Below are positions 1-5,471 of a stretch of DNA of 5,471 nucleotides, piece by piece. Under the pieces are notes generated by a model, which was not told where the DNA came from, did not search any database, and worked only from the letters and a program-made list of their open reading frames with translations. The translations under genes and the position numbers were made by a program. The number at the start of each line of letters is the position of its first letter. Within the stretch, counting starts at the first letter, position 1. The stretch comes from an uncultured Acidobacteriota bacterium (GTDB lineage: Bacteria; Acidobacteriota; Terriglobia; Terriglobales; Acidobacteriaceae): the NCBI GenBank assembly GCA_903932385.1, contig CAIZGA010000328.1, positions 1 to 5,471 on the forward strand. Reading direction: 5' to 3'.

Positions 1-1
1 C

Positions 2-400
2 ATCAACGGCACGCAGAAGGCAGACGTTCAGCCGACGCCGGACCCGGCAGCGACCACACCGGCCGCACCGCAGACCGATGCCGACCGTGTTTGGGCCTTC
101 CTCAAGGGACAGAACATCAAGCTGACCGACAAGCTGGTCATCTCTGCCACTGACACAGTTGTGACGCTGGCGGTATCGGATGATTCAGTGCAGAACAAGA
201 CGGCGGACTTCAGCGTGACTCTGAAGACCCCGTTGAAGACGGTGCCGGTAGCCGGCTCCAACTTCACCGTCATCGGTACAGTGGACTCCTACGACAAGAC
301 GCCCTTCCTGATTCACCTGACGGATGGCGAAGTGCCCGCGGTCGCAAAGCCGAAGCCGCCGGTTCGTCGTACCACCACCACGCATCGCAGCAGCAACTAA
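2..400 (+). CDS. C-terminal part of an unrecognised beta-rich protein (5' end outside window)
   Basis: The frame is open from the first complete codon of the window to a TAA at 398-400, giving 132 residues with no convincing start, so the N-terminus lies upstream. Visible residues fall into three parts. Residues 8-28 are a Pro/Ala/Thr/Asp linker typical of exported or modular proteins. Residues 28-112 are a compact domain beginning DRVWAFLKGQNIKLTDKL and alternating short hydrophobic beta strands; its end contains a VIGTVDSY stretch and a LIHLTDGE strand, which looks OB-fold-like (inference only). Residues 113-132 are a basic tail rich in Lys, Pro, Arg, Thr and Ser. I see no catalytic motif or membrane segment. 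A terminator follows 20 bases after the stop. Codon use is GC-rich like the neighbours. I do not recognise the family. It could be the end of a periplasmic or lipoprotein-type protein, but the N-terminal signal that would show this is missing. Confidence 0.75.
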   Translation: MNGTQKADVQPTPDPAATTPAAPQTDADRVWAFLKGQNIKLTDKLVISATDTVVTLAVSDDSVQNKTADFSVTLKTPLKTVPVAGSNFTVIGTVDSYDKTPFLIHLTDGEVPAVAKPKPPVRRTTTTHRSSN

Positions 401-420
401 GCGGTTTGTAGTAAAAATCA

Positions 421-448
421 AAAGGGCAGCCCTCGGGTTGCCCTTTTT
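421..448. terminator. Rho-independent terminator, probably bidirectional
   Basis: The left arm 421-431 (AAAGGGCAGCC) pairs with the right arm 436-446 (GGTTGCCCTTT) over 11 bp with one G-T wobble and a CTCG loop. The plus strand then has a run of T at 444-448, so it ends the gene finishing at 400. Read on the minus strand, the hairpin is followed by a T-rich stretch (complement of 412-423), so it can also end ymdB, whose stop lies about 20 bases before it. Confidence 0.9.
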
Positions 449-466
449 GTTTCTGCGGAAGAAAAT

Positions 467-1258
467 TTATTCGCCCAACATAATCCGCTGAATGCTGCTG
501 GCGCGGCCAGTCACTGCATCGCACTCCACCACCACCGCACACATTTTTGGATTGCCCTTGGCCGCTTCAAACTTGCCCGGCATGTTGGTCAGGAAGCGGT
601 TCAGCACCAACTCCACCTCCACGCCAATCACGCTGTCGTACGGGCCGCTCATGCCCACGTCGGTAATGTACGCCGTGCCCTGCGGCAGCACGCGTTCATC
701 CGCGGTGGGGACATGCGTGTGCGTGCCGACCACCGCAGTCACGCGGCCATCAAGATACCAGCCGAGCGCGGATTTTTCTGACGTGGCCTCGGCGTGGAAG
801 TCGACAAAAATTACTTTGGCGGAAATCTGTTGCAGCAGTTCATCGGCCTTGCGGAATGGGTCGTCGCTGTTGGCCATGAAGACGCGCCCCTGCAGGTTGA
901 TGACCGCGTACGCATCGCCGCTCGGCAGCTTGCCTTCATACACGCCGAAGCCGGGCGTGCCTTTCACAAAATTCGCGGGGCGCAGGATGCGTCGTCCGCG
1001 CTGGTCGCCGGTGGCCCCGTTCATCACGTCGATGATTTCTTTTTTGTCCCAAACATGGTTGCCCGTGGTGATGACGTGCGCGCCCATGTCGAAAATTTCT
1101 TCCGCAATCGTGGGCGTAATTCCGAAACCGCCGGCGGCATTTTCTCCGTTGATGATGAGCAGGTCGATGCCGTGCGTCTCCATCACGTGCGGCAGATGTT
1201 CGCGCACAATGCGGCGGCCGGGTGAACCGAAAACGTCGCCGACAAAAAGGATCTTCAC
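467..1258 (-). CDS. ymdB: YmdB-family metallophosphoesterase (TIGR00282 type)
   Basis: This 263-residue protein has the usual family length and all family metal-site motifs: GDVFG with D8, NGENAAGG with E39 and N40, GNHVWD with N67 and H68, H155 in [11 protein letters not shown], and H180/H182 in [10 protein letters not shown]. These form the two-metal centre of calcineurin-like phosphoesterases. Characterised members (Bacillus YmdB, Deinococcus DR1281) hydrolyse 2',3'-cyclic nucleotides or related phosphodiesters and influence RNA turnover and late adaptive responses; the cellular substrate here is unknown. There is no signal peptide, so it should be cytoplasmic. The start is a GTG at 1256-1258 that overlaps the lysS stop as GTGA, and the first residues ([10 protein letters not shown]) match the family start exactly, so no earlier start is needed. 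The Shine-Dalgarno sequence is weak, suggesting translation coupled to lysS. In Bacillus the gene sits beside rny; here it follows lysS. Confidence 0.95.
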   Translation of the reverse strand: MKILFVGDVFGSPGRRIVREHLPHVMETHGIDLLIINGENAAGGFGITPTIAEEIFDMGAHVITTGNHVWDKKEIIDVMNGATGDQRGRRILRPANFVKGTPGFGVYEGKLPSGDAYAVINLQGRVFMANSDDPFRKADELLQQISAKVIFVDFHAEATSEKSALGWYLDGRVTAVVGTHTHVPTADERVLPQGTAYITDVGMSGPYDSVIGVEVELVLNRFLTNMPGKFEAAKGNPKMCAVVVECDAVTGRASSIQRIMLGE

Positions 1259-2946
1259 GAGGGCTCGCTTTCGCTGGGCGTGCCGGGCAGCGTATCGAGT
1301 TCCGTTGCGTTGTCGCGCGGTTTGGGCGGGCGCAGCAGCGGGAACAAAATCACATCGCGGATGGACTTCGAGCCGGTGAGAATCATCGTCAACCGGTCCA
1401 CGCCGATGCCTTCGCCGGCAGTCGGCGGCAGGCCGTAGCCCAGCGCGCGCACGTAGTCCTCGTCCATCTGCATGGCTTCTTCATCGCCGCGGGCTTTTTC
1501 TTTCAGCTGGTCTTCAAAGCGGCGGTGCTGGTCTACGGGGTCGTTCAACTCGCTGAAGGCGTTGCCCACTTCAAAGCCGCCAATGTAAAACTCAAACCGC
1601 TCCACCCACTCCGGCTCCTCCGGCTTGATTTTCGAAAGCGGCGAAACCGCCAGCGGGAAGTCATAAATAATCGTCGGCTGAATAAGTTCGTGTTCAGCAA
1701 TAATTTCGAAAATAGTAGCGATTGCTTTTCCAAGCGACATCCCTTGAGCTATGTCATATTCAACGCCAGAGAGCGCTCGATCCATTTGACTTGTCAATTT
1801 ACCCCAGTCACTCTCTTGATGAACATCTCCCTCGTCGGATTGGATTGTTATTAATTTCGGAGCTATATATTCGCGTCGTGCAAGAAGCTTGGATAATGAA
1901 TCGATGCTGAAAAAGTCTTCTTTTGTAGGTCTTGGTCCATTGTTGAAATGAAAGTCATTAGGCCAGAATTTAATAATTGCATCTAACATGCTGAAACGAC
2001 GCCACACGCCTAAATCAATCTCCACATCATTGAACGTGGTCTTCGTCGTGCCATTCACTTCTATCGCGACAAACTTGATAATCTCCTCGGTCAAATCCAT
2101 CAGGTCGTGGTAATTCGAGTACGCCTGATAAAACTCCAGCATCGTAAATTCTGGATTGTGCTGCGTGCTGATGCCTTCGTTGCGGAAGTTGCGGTTGATT
2201 TCATACACGCGGTCGAGCCCGCCGACCACCAGCCGCTTCAGATACAACTCCGGCGCGATGCGCAAAAACAAATCCAAATCCAGCGCGTTGTGGTGCGTCT
2301 CAAAGGGCCGTGCCGCAGCACCACCGGCGATGGACTGCATCATCGGCGTTTCCACTTCCAGATAGCCGCGCTCGTCGAAAAATTTACGCAGCGCACGCAG
2401 CACCGCGGCGCGCTTCACAAACACTTCGCGCACATCGGCGTTCATAAACAGGTCCACGTAGCGCTGGCGGTAGCGCAGCTCCACATCTTCCAGCCCGTGA
2501 TATTTGTCCGGCAGCGCCAGCAGCGCTTTGGTCAGGAACGTCAGTGTCTCCACATGCACGCTGAGTTCTCCGGTGCGCGTGCGGAAAAGATATCCGGTGA
2601 CGCCGATGTGGTCGCCCAGATCCAGCAGCTTGTAGAGCGCGAAGCCCGCCTCGCCCACCGCGTCCTGACGAACATAAATCTGCAGCCGCTTGCCGCCCTG
2701 CTGCAGATGCGCAAAGCCCGCCTTGCCCTGGCCGCGAATGGCCATCAGCCGGCCGGCCACGCTCACCGGAACGCGCTCGGCTTCGAGCGATTCGCCGGTA
2801 GCGGCATCGTAACGCGCCAGAATCTCCGGCAGCGTGTGTGTGGTGCGGTAGTGGTTGGGGTACGCGGCCTGGCCCAGCTCGACGATTTTTTCAATCTTGG
2901 CGAGCCGTTCAGCGTACAGGCGTTCTTCAAAATCGGATTCAAACAC
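1255..2946 (-). CDS. lysS: Lysine--tRNA ligase, class II, with an enlarged insertion
   Basis: The enzyme activates lysine with ATP and charges tRNA-Lys in the cytoplasm. In order: an N-terminal helix (residues 5-30), an OB-fold anticodon-binding domain (about 60-140), motif 1 (about 188-206, [12 protein letters not shown]), motif 2 (about 248-272, [21 protein letters not shown]) and motif 3 (508-529, [12 protein letters not shown]...IRDVILFP). The [20 protein letters not shown] segment (451-470) is typical of LysS. At 563 residues it is longer than the usual 490-510. Compared from memory with E. coli LysS, the excess is about 45 residues between motifs 2 and 3 (within about 329-400), plus a polar C-terminal tail after residue 542. 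The DNA for about residues 303-422 is AT-rich with rare codons. The start is GTG at 2944-2946, with AGGA (plus-strand TCCT 2954-2957) 7 bases upstream. It is the first gene of a two-gene unit with ymdB. Confidence 0.96.
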   Translation of the reverse strand: MFESDFEERLYAERLAKIEKIVELGQAAYPNHYRTTHTLPEILARYDAATGESLEAERVPVSVAGRLMAIRGQGKAGFAHLQQGGKRLQIYVRQDAVGEAGFALYKLLDLGDHIGVTGYLFRTRTGELSVHVETLTFLTKALLALPDKYHGLEDVELRYRQRYVDLFMNADVREVFVKRAAVLRALRKFFDERGYLEVETPMMQSIAGGAAARPFETHHNALDLDLFLRIAPELYLKRLVVGGLDRVYEINRNFRNEGISTQHNPEFTMLEFYQAYSNYHDLMDLTEEIIKFVAIEVNGTTKTTFNDVEIDLGVWRRFSMLDAIIKFWPNDFHFNNGPRPTKEDFFSIDSLSKLLARREYIAPKLITIQSDEGDVHQESDWGKLTSQMDRALSGVEYDIAQGMSLGKAIATIFEIIAEHELIQPTIIYDFPLAVSPLSKIKPEEPEWVERFEFYIGGFEVGNAFSELNDPVDQHRRFEDQLKEKARGDEEAMQMDEDYVRALGYGLPPTAGEGIGVDRLTMILTGSKSIRDVILFPLLRPPKPRDNATELDTLPGTPSESEPS

Positions 2947-3011
2947 GTGTCTATCCTGCAGTCGGATTACGCAATCTAAAATCCAAGTATATCTTTAGAA
3001 GAGAGGCCAAG
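2947..3011. promoter_or_regulatory. Divergent promoter region between lysS and the atp operon
   Basis: These 65 bases are the only space between the two divergent starts and must hold both promoters unless they reach into the genes. A TATACT on the minus strand (complement of 2986-2991) is one base from the -10 consensus and suits lysS. On the plus strand, TATATC at 2988-2993 is a possible -10 for atpZ. The two candidates overlap. I could not find a convincing -35 for either, so the exact positions are uncertain. Ribosome binding sites lie at both edges: AGGA for lysS (2954-2957, minus) and GAGAGG for atpZ (3001-3006). Confidence 0.4.
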
Positions 3012-3269
3012 ATGGCGGAGACGCAACAATCCGGCAAAGACAGCAAGCAGCAGAAGGCCGGGCTGCGCAATCTGGTGCAGGCCGAGTCCATGATGCAGCT
3101 GGCGATTGCGATACCGGCCGGCTGCCTGATTGGCTGGCTGCTGGGCGGCTGGGCAGACCGCGCGTGGCACCAGCAATGGATTGCCATCGTGGGCGTACTG
3201 CTGGGCGCTGCCGGTGGCTTTCTGCAATTAGTCCGCGTGGCCATGCGATACATGAAGGACAGCAATTGA
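3012..3269 (+). CDS. atpZ: AtpZ/AtpI-type F-ATPase accessory membrane protein (ATPase_gene1 family)
   Basis: This 85-residue protein has a polar, Gln/Lys-rich N-terminus (1-27) followed by two membrane helices (about 29-48 and 55-78). It carries the family pattern: a Gly-rich first helix running into GWLLGGWADR, then a second helix with GVLLGAAGGF and a basic end. Members of PF09527 are encoded at the head of F-ATPase operons and are associated with assembly or ion (Mg2+/Ca2+) handling for the complex. That role is known for related proteins and inferred here. The ATG at 3012 has GAGAGG (3001-3006) 5 bases upstream; an open frame running further 5' overlaps lysS and is not needed. Its stop overlaps the atpI start by 4 bases (TTGA), so the two are probably translationally coupled. 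Confidence 0.85.
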   Translation: MAETQQSGKDSKQQKAGLRNLVQAESMMQLAIAIPAGCLIGWLLGGWADRAWHQQWIAIVGVLLGAAGGFLQLVRVAMRYMKDSN

Positions 3270-3715
3270 GCGAGACACCGATAGGGAACCAGGACAGCTT
3301 TACCGATGCATCGGCGCAGCAGACCATGCGTCGCGCCATGCAGACAGGCGTTGTGATTGCCGCCATCGCGCTGCCGATTTTCTGGTGGAAAACAGGCTGG
3401 CAGGGCGCGTTGGAGTTTGCCGCGGGCGCGGCCATTTCTCTCAGCGGCTTGCGTACCTGGCGGCGCTTGATGGCCGCCATCATGGCCCGCATGGACGCGG
3501 CCGAAGCCGCCGGCATGGAAGGCCAGAAGCCCCGCGCCATCGGCCCGGTACTGGCCGGTTTCTTCCTGCGGATGGCTGTGGCTGTGGCCGTTCTGTATGG
3601 TAGCCTTAAGTATCTGCAGGCTCCTGTAATTACGCTTCTGGCGGGACTGGGCATCGGTGTGGTTGCACTCACCATCGAGTCGGTCCGGTTGCTGAAAGCG
3701 TGGACGGAGCAGTAG
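3266..3715 (+). CDS. atpI: ATP synthase protein I (AtpI, ATP-synt_I family)
   Basis: This 149-residue membrane protein has a polar N-terminus (1-24) and four predicted helices: about 25-41, 47-65, 94-116 and 118-142. A cytoplasmic-looking stretch with Arg/Met/Asp lies between helices 2 and 3. The second helix contains GAAISLSGLRTW, resembling the Gly/Ser signature of the family. AtpI helps assemble the c-ring in characterised bacteria; that is family knowledge. I chose the TTG at 3266-3268 because GAAGGA (3254-3259) lies 6 bases before it and because it overlaps the atpZ stop as TTGA. A more upstream ATG at 3164 lies inside atpZ, lacks such a site, and adds a basic, non-membrane stretch encoded by atpZ's other frame. 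Position just before atpB fits the family. Confidence 0.87.
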   Translation: MSETPIGNQDSFTDASAQQTMRRAMQTGVVIAAIALPIFWWKTGWQGALEFAAGAAISLSGLRTWRRLMAAIMARMDAAEAAGMEGQKPRAIGPVLAGFFLRMAVAVAVLYGSLKYLQAPVITLLAGLGIGVVALTIESVRLLKAWTEQ

Positions 3716-3752
3716 CGGAGAAATTTTGTAGTAGCGGGTCCAAGAAGAGACG

Positions 3753-4484
3753 ATGCCACATCAGTTAGATTTCACACGGTTTTTGAATTTGCATTTTGCC
3801 GCACTGGTCAACCAGTTGCTGCATTACGTCGGCATCACTCCGGCATATCCCACCGCACCCATCTCCAACAGCCTTGCCATGGAAGTGCTGGTGGTCGCAT
3901 TTATGCTGGCGTTCTTCGTCGCCGTGCGGCTCTCGCTCAGCGTGGAGAAGCCCGGCGCGATTCAGCAGACCGCAGAGATGGTCACCGAGTTCATCGACGG
4001 CCAGAGCGAGTCGGTCATCGGCCACGGTCATGCGCGTTTTGTGCCGTATCTGGTGGCGCTGTTCCTCTTCATCCTGCTCAGCAATCTGCTCGGTTTGATC
4101 CCCGGCTTTGAGTCGCCCACTGGATATGTGGTGGTGCCGCTCGGTCTGGCGCTGGTCACATTTTTCTACTACCACTTCCACGGCATCCGCGAAAACAAGG
4201 CGGGATACATCAAGCAGTTCCTGGGCCCGCTGTGGTGGCTGGCACCGCTGATGTTCGTCATCGAAATTATTTCGCATCTGGCGCGCGTGCTCTCGCTCAC
4301 TGTTCGTCTCTATGCAAACATTTATGCGGGAGACATGGTGACGCTGGCCTTCTTCTCGCTGGTGCCGATTGGCATTCCGCTCATTTTCCTCGGGCTGCAC
4401 GTGGGCGTTTCCATTCTGCAGGCGTATGTGTTCATGTTGCTGGCGGCCATTTATCTTTCACTCGCCGTGGCGCACGAGCACTAG
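3753..4484 (+). CDS. atpB: ATP synthase F0 subunit a
   Basis: Subunit a is the membrane stator that forms the two ion half-channels beside the c-ring. The 243-residue protein has about six hydrophobic segments (about 43-62, 96-118, 124-143, 163-184, 196-215, 217-238). The signature SLTVRLYANIYAGD (181-194) carries R185, the equivalent of the essential E. coli aR210. N189 and D194 match aN214 and aE219 by spacing. Q223 in the last helix corresponds to aQ252. LLSNLLGLIPGFE (108-120) is another family stretch. The start is ATG at 3753, preceded by a purine-rich AGAAGAGA; the N-terminus (HQLDFTRFLN) is of the short form without a signal peptide. It lies 37 bases after atpI in the same operon. The last residues are HEH, and no subunit b gene follows before the terminator. 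Confidence 0.97.
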   Translation: MPHQLDFTRFLNLHFAALVNQLLHYVGITPAYPTAPISNSLAMEVLVVAFMLAFFVAVRLSLSVEKPGAIQQTAEMVTEFIDGQSESVIGHGHARFVPYLVALFLFILLSNLLGLIPGFESPTGYVVVPLGLALVTFFYYHFHGIRENKAGYIKQFLGPLWWLAPLMFVIEIISHLARVLSLTVRLYANIYAGDMVTLAFFSLVPIGIPLIFLGLHVGVSILQAYVFMLLAAIYLSLAVAHEH

Positions 4485-4617
4485 AAAGTTTTGCTGTACA
4501 AGTTTTCCGTGCGGGAGTTGCTTCCTGCCTGCGCGGATCGGCCGCAAGCGTGAGGGGGTCAGCTCGGTGAACCTCAACCACCCACTGGCGGTACATCTCA
4601 GGGAAGCTGGAGTCACT
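4485..4617 (+). promoter_or_regulatory. atpB-atpE intergenic leader with atpE ribosome binding site
   Basis: This 133-base spacer is much longer than the other gaps in the operon. It contains GGAG at 4609-4612, 5 bases before the atpE ATG. It also contains a GAGGGGG at 4552-4558, 8 bases before an in-frame GTG (4567-4569). A short GC-rich inverted segment occurs near 4530-4546 but is weak. High atpE output is needed because many c subunits are made per complex, so a translational enhancer or an internal promoter is plausible. I see no clear -10/-35 pair. Confidence 0.35.
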
Positions 4618-4920
4618 ATGCGTAAATTGCAATATCTCTTTATGACCCTGTCGGTGCTGTTGCTTGCAACCCCGGCATTTGCAGAAGGCGGTCTCTCGAC
4701 CGGTGACGGTCTGGCAGCTTTGGCAGCCGGTCTCGGCATGGCGTTGGCGGCAGGTCTCTGCGGCCTCGGCCAGGGCAAGGCAACGGCATCGGCAGTCGAG
4801 GCACTCGCGCGCAACCCCGGCGCACGCCCCGGCATCTTCACCTTCCTCATCATCGGCCTGGCGCTCATTGAGTCGCTCGCGCTCTACGCGCTGGTCATCA
4901 TCCTGCTTAAGGTGAAGTAA
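4618..4920 (+). CDS. atpE: ATP synthase F0 subunit c with N-terminal signal peptide
   Basis: Subunit c forms the rotating ring that carries ions through the membrane. The 100-residue product starts with a signal-peptide-like segment: MRK, a hydrophobic core to about residue 18, and an AFA site with likely cleavage after A22. The mature part is a normal two-helix hairpin. Helix 1 (about 27-53) is Gly/Ala-rich and ends GLGQGK; the polar loop is EALARNPGARP (61-71); helix 2 (about 73-97) carries the ion-binding E85 in LIESLALY. Q52, S86 and Y90 match by spacing the Na+-ring ligands Q32, S66 and Y70 of Ilyobacter, while T67 is replaced by Leu. I chose the ATG at 4618 because GGAG is 5 bases upstream and it makes a proper signal peptide. 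A GTG at 4567 would add 17 residues and cannot be excluded. Confidence 0.95.
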   Translation: MRKLQYLFMTLSVLLLATPAFAEGGLSTGDGLAALAAGLGMALAAGLCGLGQGKATASAVEALARNPGARPGIFTFLIIGLALIESLALYALVIILLKVK

Positions 4921-4938
4921 TTCATCGGCAGCAAAATC

Positions 4939-4969
4939 AAACAGCCTCTGCTTCGGCAGGGGCTGTTTT
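4939..4969. terminator. Strong hairpin terminator with TTCG loop, probably bidirectional
   Basis: The arms 4939-4951 and 4956-4968 pair over 13 bp with one G-T wobble, closed by the very stable C(TTCG)G tetraloop. The plus strand ends in TTTT (4966-4969) and closes the atp operon 18 bases after the atpE stop. On the minus strand the complement of 4931-4941 is also T-rich, so it can stop nuoN transcription coming from the right. Confidence 0.92.
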
Positions 4970-4993
4970 GCGTTACGAAGAAATCTGCTTGGT

Positions 4994-5471
4994 TTACTTT
5001 GCGATGGCGGAATAAGTTGCTGCGGCAGCCTGCGCTAGGTGCAGCACATGGCCGGGCACGATACCCAGCACCAGCGTGGCAATCGCGGCCAGGGCAACGG
5101 CAATCGCCAGCGGCACGGTGAGCTTGGGAGTCGGCCGCATTTCTTCAACCCTATCCGGCGCGGAGTAGAGACGAACCAGCAGCCGCAGATAGTAGAAACA
5201 GCCGAGCCCGCTGTTCAATAGGCCTACAATCGCCAGCCAGACAAGGCCCGAATGCAGTGCAGCGGTAAAGACGTAGAACTTGCCGAAGAAGCCGCCGGTG
5301 AAGGGAATGCCAATCAGCGACAACAGAAATAGACCGAAGACCGCGGCCAGCACCGGCGAGCGGCGCGCCAGGCCCGTGTAATCGTCAATCGTCTGCAGCT
5401 CTTCTTTGTAACCGGCGAAATGGGTAATCAGTGTGAAGGCGCCGATGTTCATCGCAGCGTATGCGGCGGCG
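4994..5471 (-). CDS. nuoN: NADH-quinone oxidoreductase subunit N, C-terminal part (5' end outside window)
   Basis: NuoN is one of the three antiporter-like membrane subunits of complex I and takes part in proton pumping coupled to quinone reduction. About 157 C-terminal residues are visible, roughly a third of a usual 480-500 residue protein. The stop is TAA at 4994-4996 and the frame stays open to the right edge. Visible landmarks are AAYAAMNIGAF near the edge (a family motif), a helix LFLLSLIGIPFTGGFFGKFYVF with the conserved membrane lysine (codon 5279-5281), a helix with LLNSGLGCFYYLRLLVRLY, and a last helix followed by a short Ala-rich tail. The internal ATG at 5450-5452 is the Met of the MNIGAF motif and not the real start. 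NuoM or NuoL ends look different around the last helices, so subunit N is the best call. The gene converges on the atp operon across a shared terminator. Confidence 0.93.
   Translation of the reverse strand, partial: AAAYAAMNIGAFTLITHFAGYKEELQTIDDYTGLARRSPVLAAVFGLFLLSLIGIPFTGGFFGKFYVFTAALHSGLVWLAIVGLLNSGLGCFYYLRLLVRLYSAPDRVEEMRPTPKLTVPLAIAVALAAIATLVLGIVPGHVLHLAQAAAATYSAIAK

Noticed and set aside
492..1379. Long plus-strand open frame (295 residues) opposite ymdB and the lysS end
   Set aside because: It is antisense to a full-length, motif-complete ymdB, has no recognisable domain, and comes from GC-rich codon structure on the other strand.
1681..2040. AT-rich tract as an inserted mobile element or intein
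   Set aside because: The lysS frame continues through it with conserved synthetase residues; there are no terminal repeats, no splicing motifs and no second gene.
2107..2979. Long plus-strand open frame (290 residues) opposite lysS
   Set aside because: It is antisense to the conserved N-terminal and motif 1-2 parts of lysS; composition is His/Gln/Arg-rich as expected for a shadow frame.
2947..3011. T-box or riboswitch leader for lysS
   Set aside because: There are only 65 bases before the lysS start, shared with a divergent promoter, with no specifier or antiterminator-like hairpins.
2995..3759. Minus-strand open frame of 254 residues across atpZ and atpI
   Set aside because: Both plus-strand genes have family signatures, ribosome sites and coupled starts; the antisense product is low-complexity Ser/Pro/Arg/Ala.
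3765..4400. Minus-strand open frame of 211 residues opposite atpB
   Set aside because: It is charged, Gln/Glu/His-rich shadow sequence opposite an unmistakable subunit a.
4369..4617. Upstream extension of the atpE frame into atpB as a separate or longer protein
   Set aside because: Most of it overlaps the conserved end of atpB in another frame, and the signal peptide and ribosome site fix the likely start at 4618.

Overview
The window reads as a compact, GC-rich (mostly about 60-70% in the lines I counted) chromosomal segment of a Gram-negative-type bacterium. The best fit is Acidobacteriota, Terriglobia-like. I infer this from the character of the LysS, AtpB and AtpE proteins, from the unlinked F0 gene cluster, and from memory of such proteins; no search was run. 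Everything recognisable is housekeeping: lysine charging, an RNA/cyclic-nucleotide phosphodiesterase, the membrane part of the F-type ATP synthase, and a respiratory complex I subunit. There is no sign of a mobile element, CRISPR array, rRNA or tRNA.

Layout: (1) 2-400 (+) is the C-terminal part of an unrecognised protein with a Pro/Ala/Thr linker, a beta-rich domain and a basic tail. It ends at a strong hairpin terminator (421-448). (2) On the minus strand, lysS (1255-2946) and ymdB (467-1258) form a two-gene operon joined by a 4-base GTGA overlap. It converges on the first gene, and the shared hairpin can probably stop both transcripts. (3) A 65-base divergent promoter region (2947-3011) separates lysS from a plus-strand F0 operon. 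The operon order is atpZ (3012-3269), atpI (3266-3715), atpB/subunit a (3753-4484), then a 133-base leader and atpE/subunit c (4618-4920). It is closed by a second strong terminator with a TTCG loop (4939-4969). (4) The 3' end of nuoN (4994-5471, minus) converges on it and runs off the window.

How the parts fit: AtpZ and AtpI are small membrane accessory proteins of the F-ATPase, and subunits a and c form the ion channel and rotor. The b, delta and F1 genes are absent, so they must lie elsewhere. NuoN belongs to complex I, which builds the proton-motive force the synthase uses, but it is transcribed from the opposite strand.

I found no clearly new biological system. The points most worth a second look are an AT-rich, rare-codon tract inside lysS that covers an enlarged insertion between class II motifs 2 and 3, and a c-subunit with a signal peptide that carries most of the residues known as Na+ ligands (Q, E, S, Y). 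The unlinked F0 operon, the alternative upstream GTG start of atpE, and the unidentified beta-domain protein at the left edge are lesser points.
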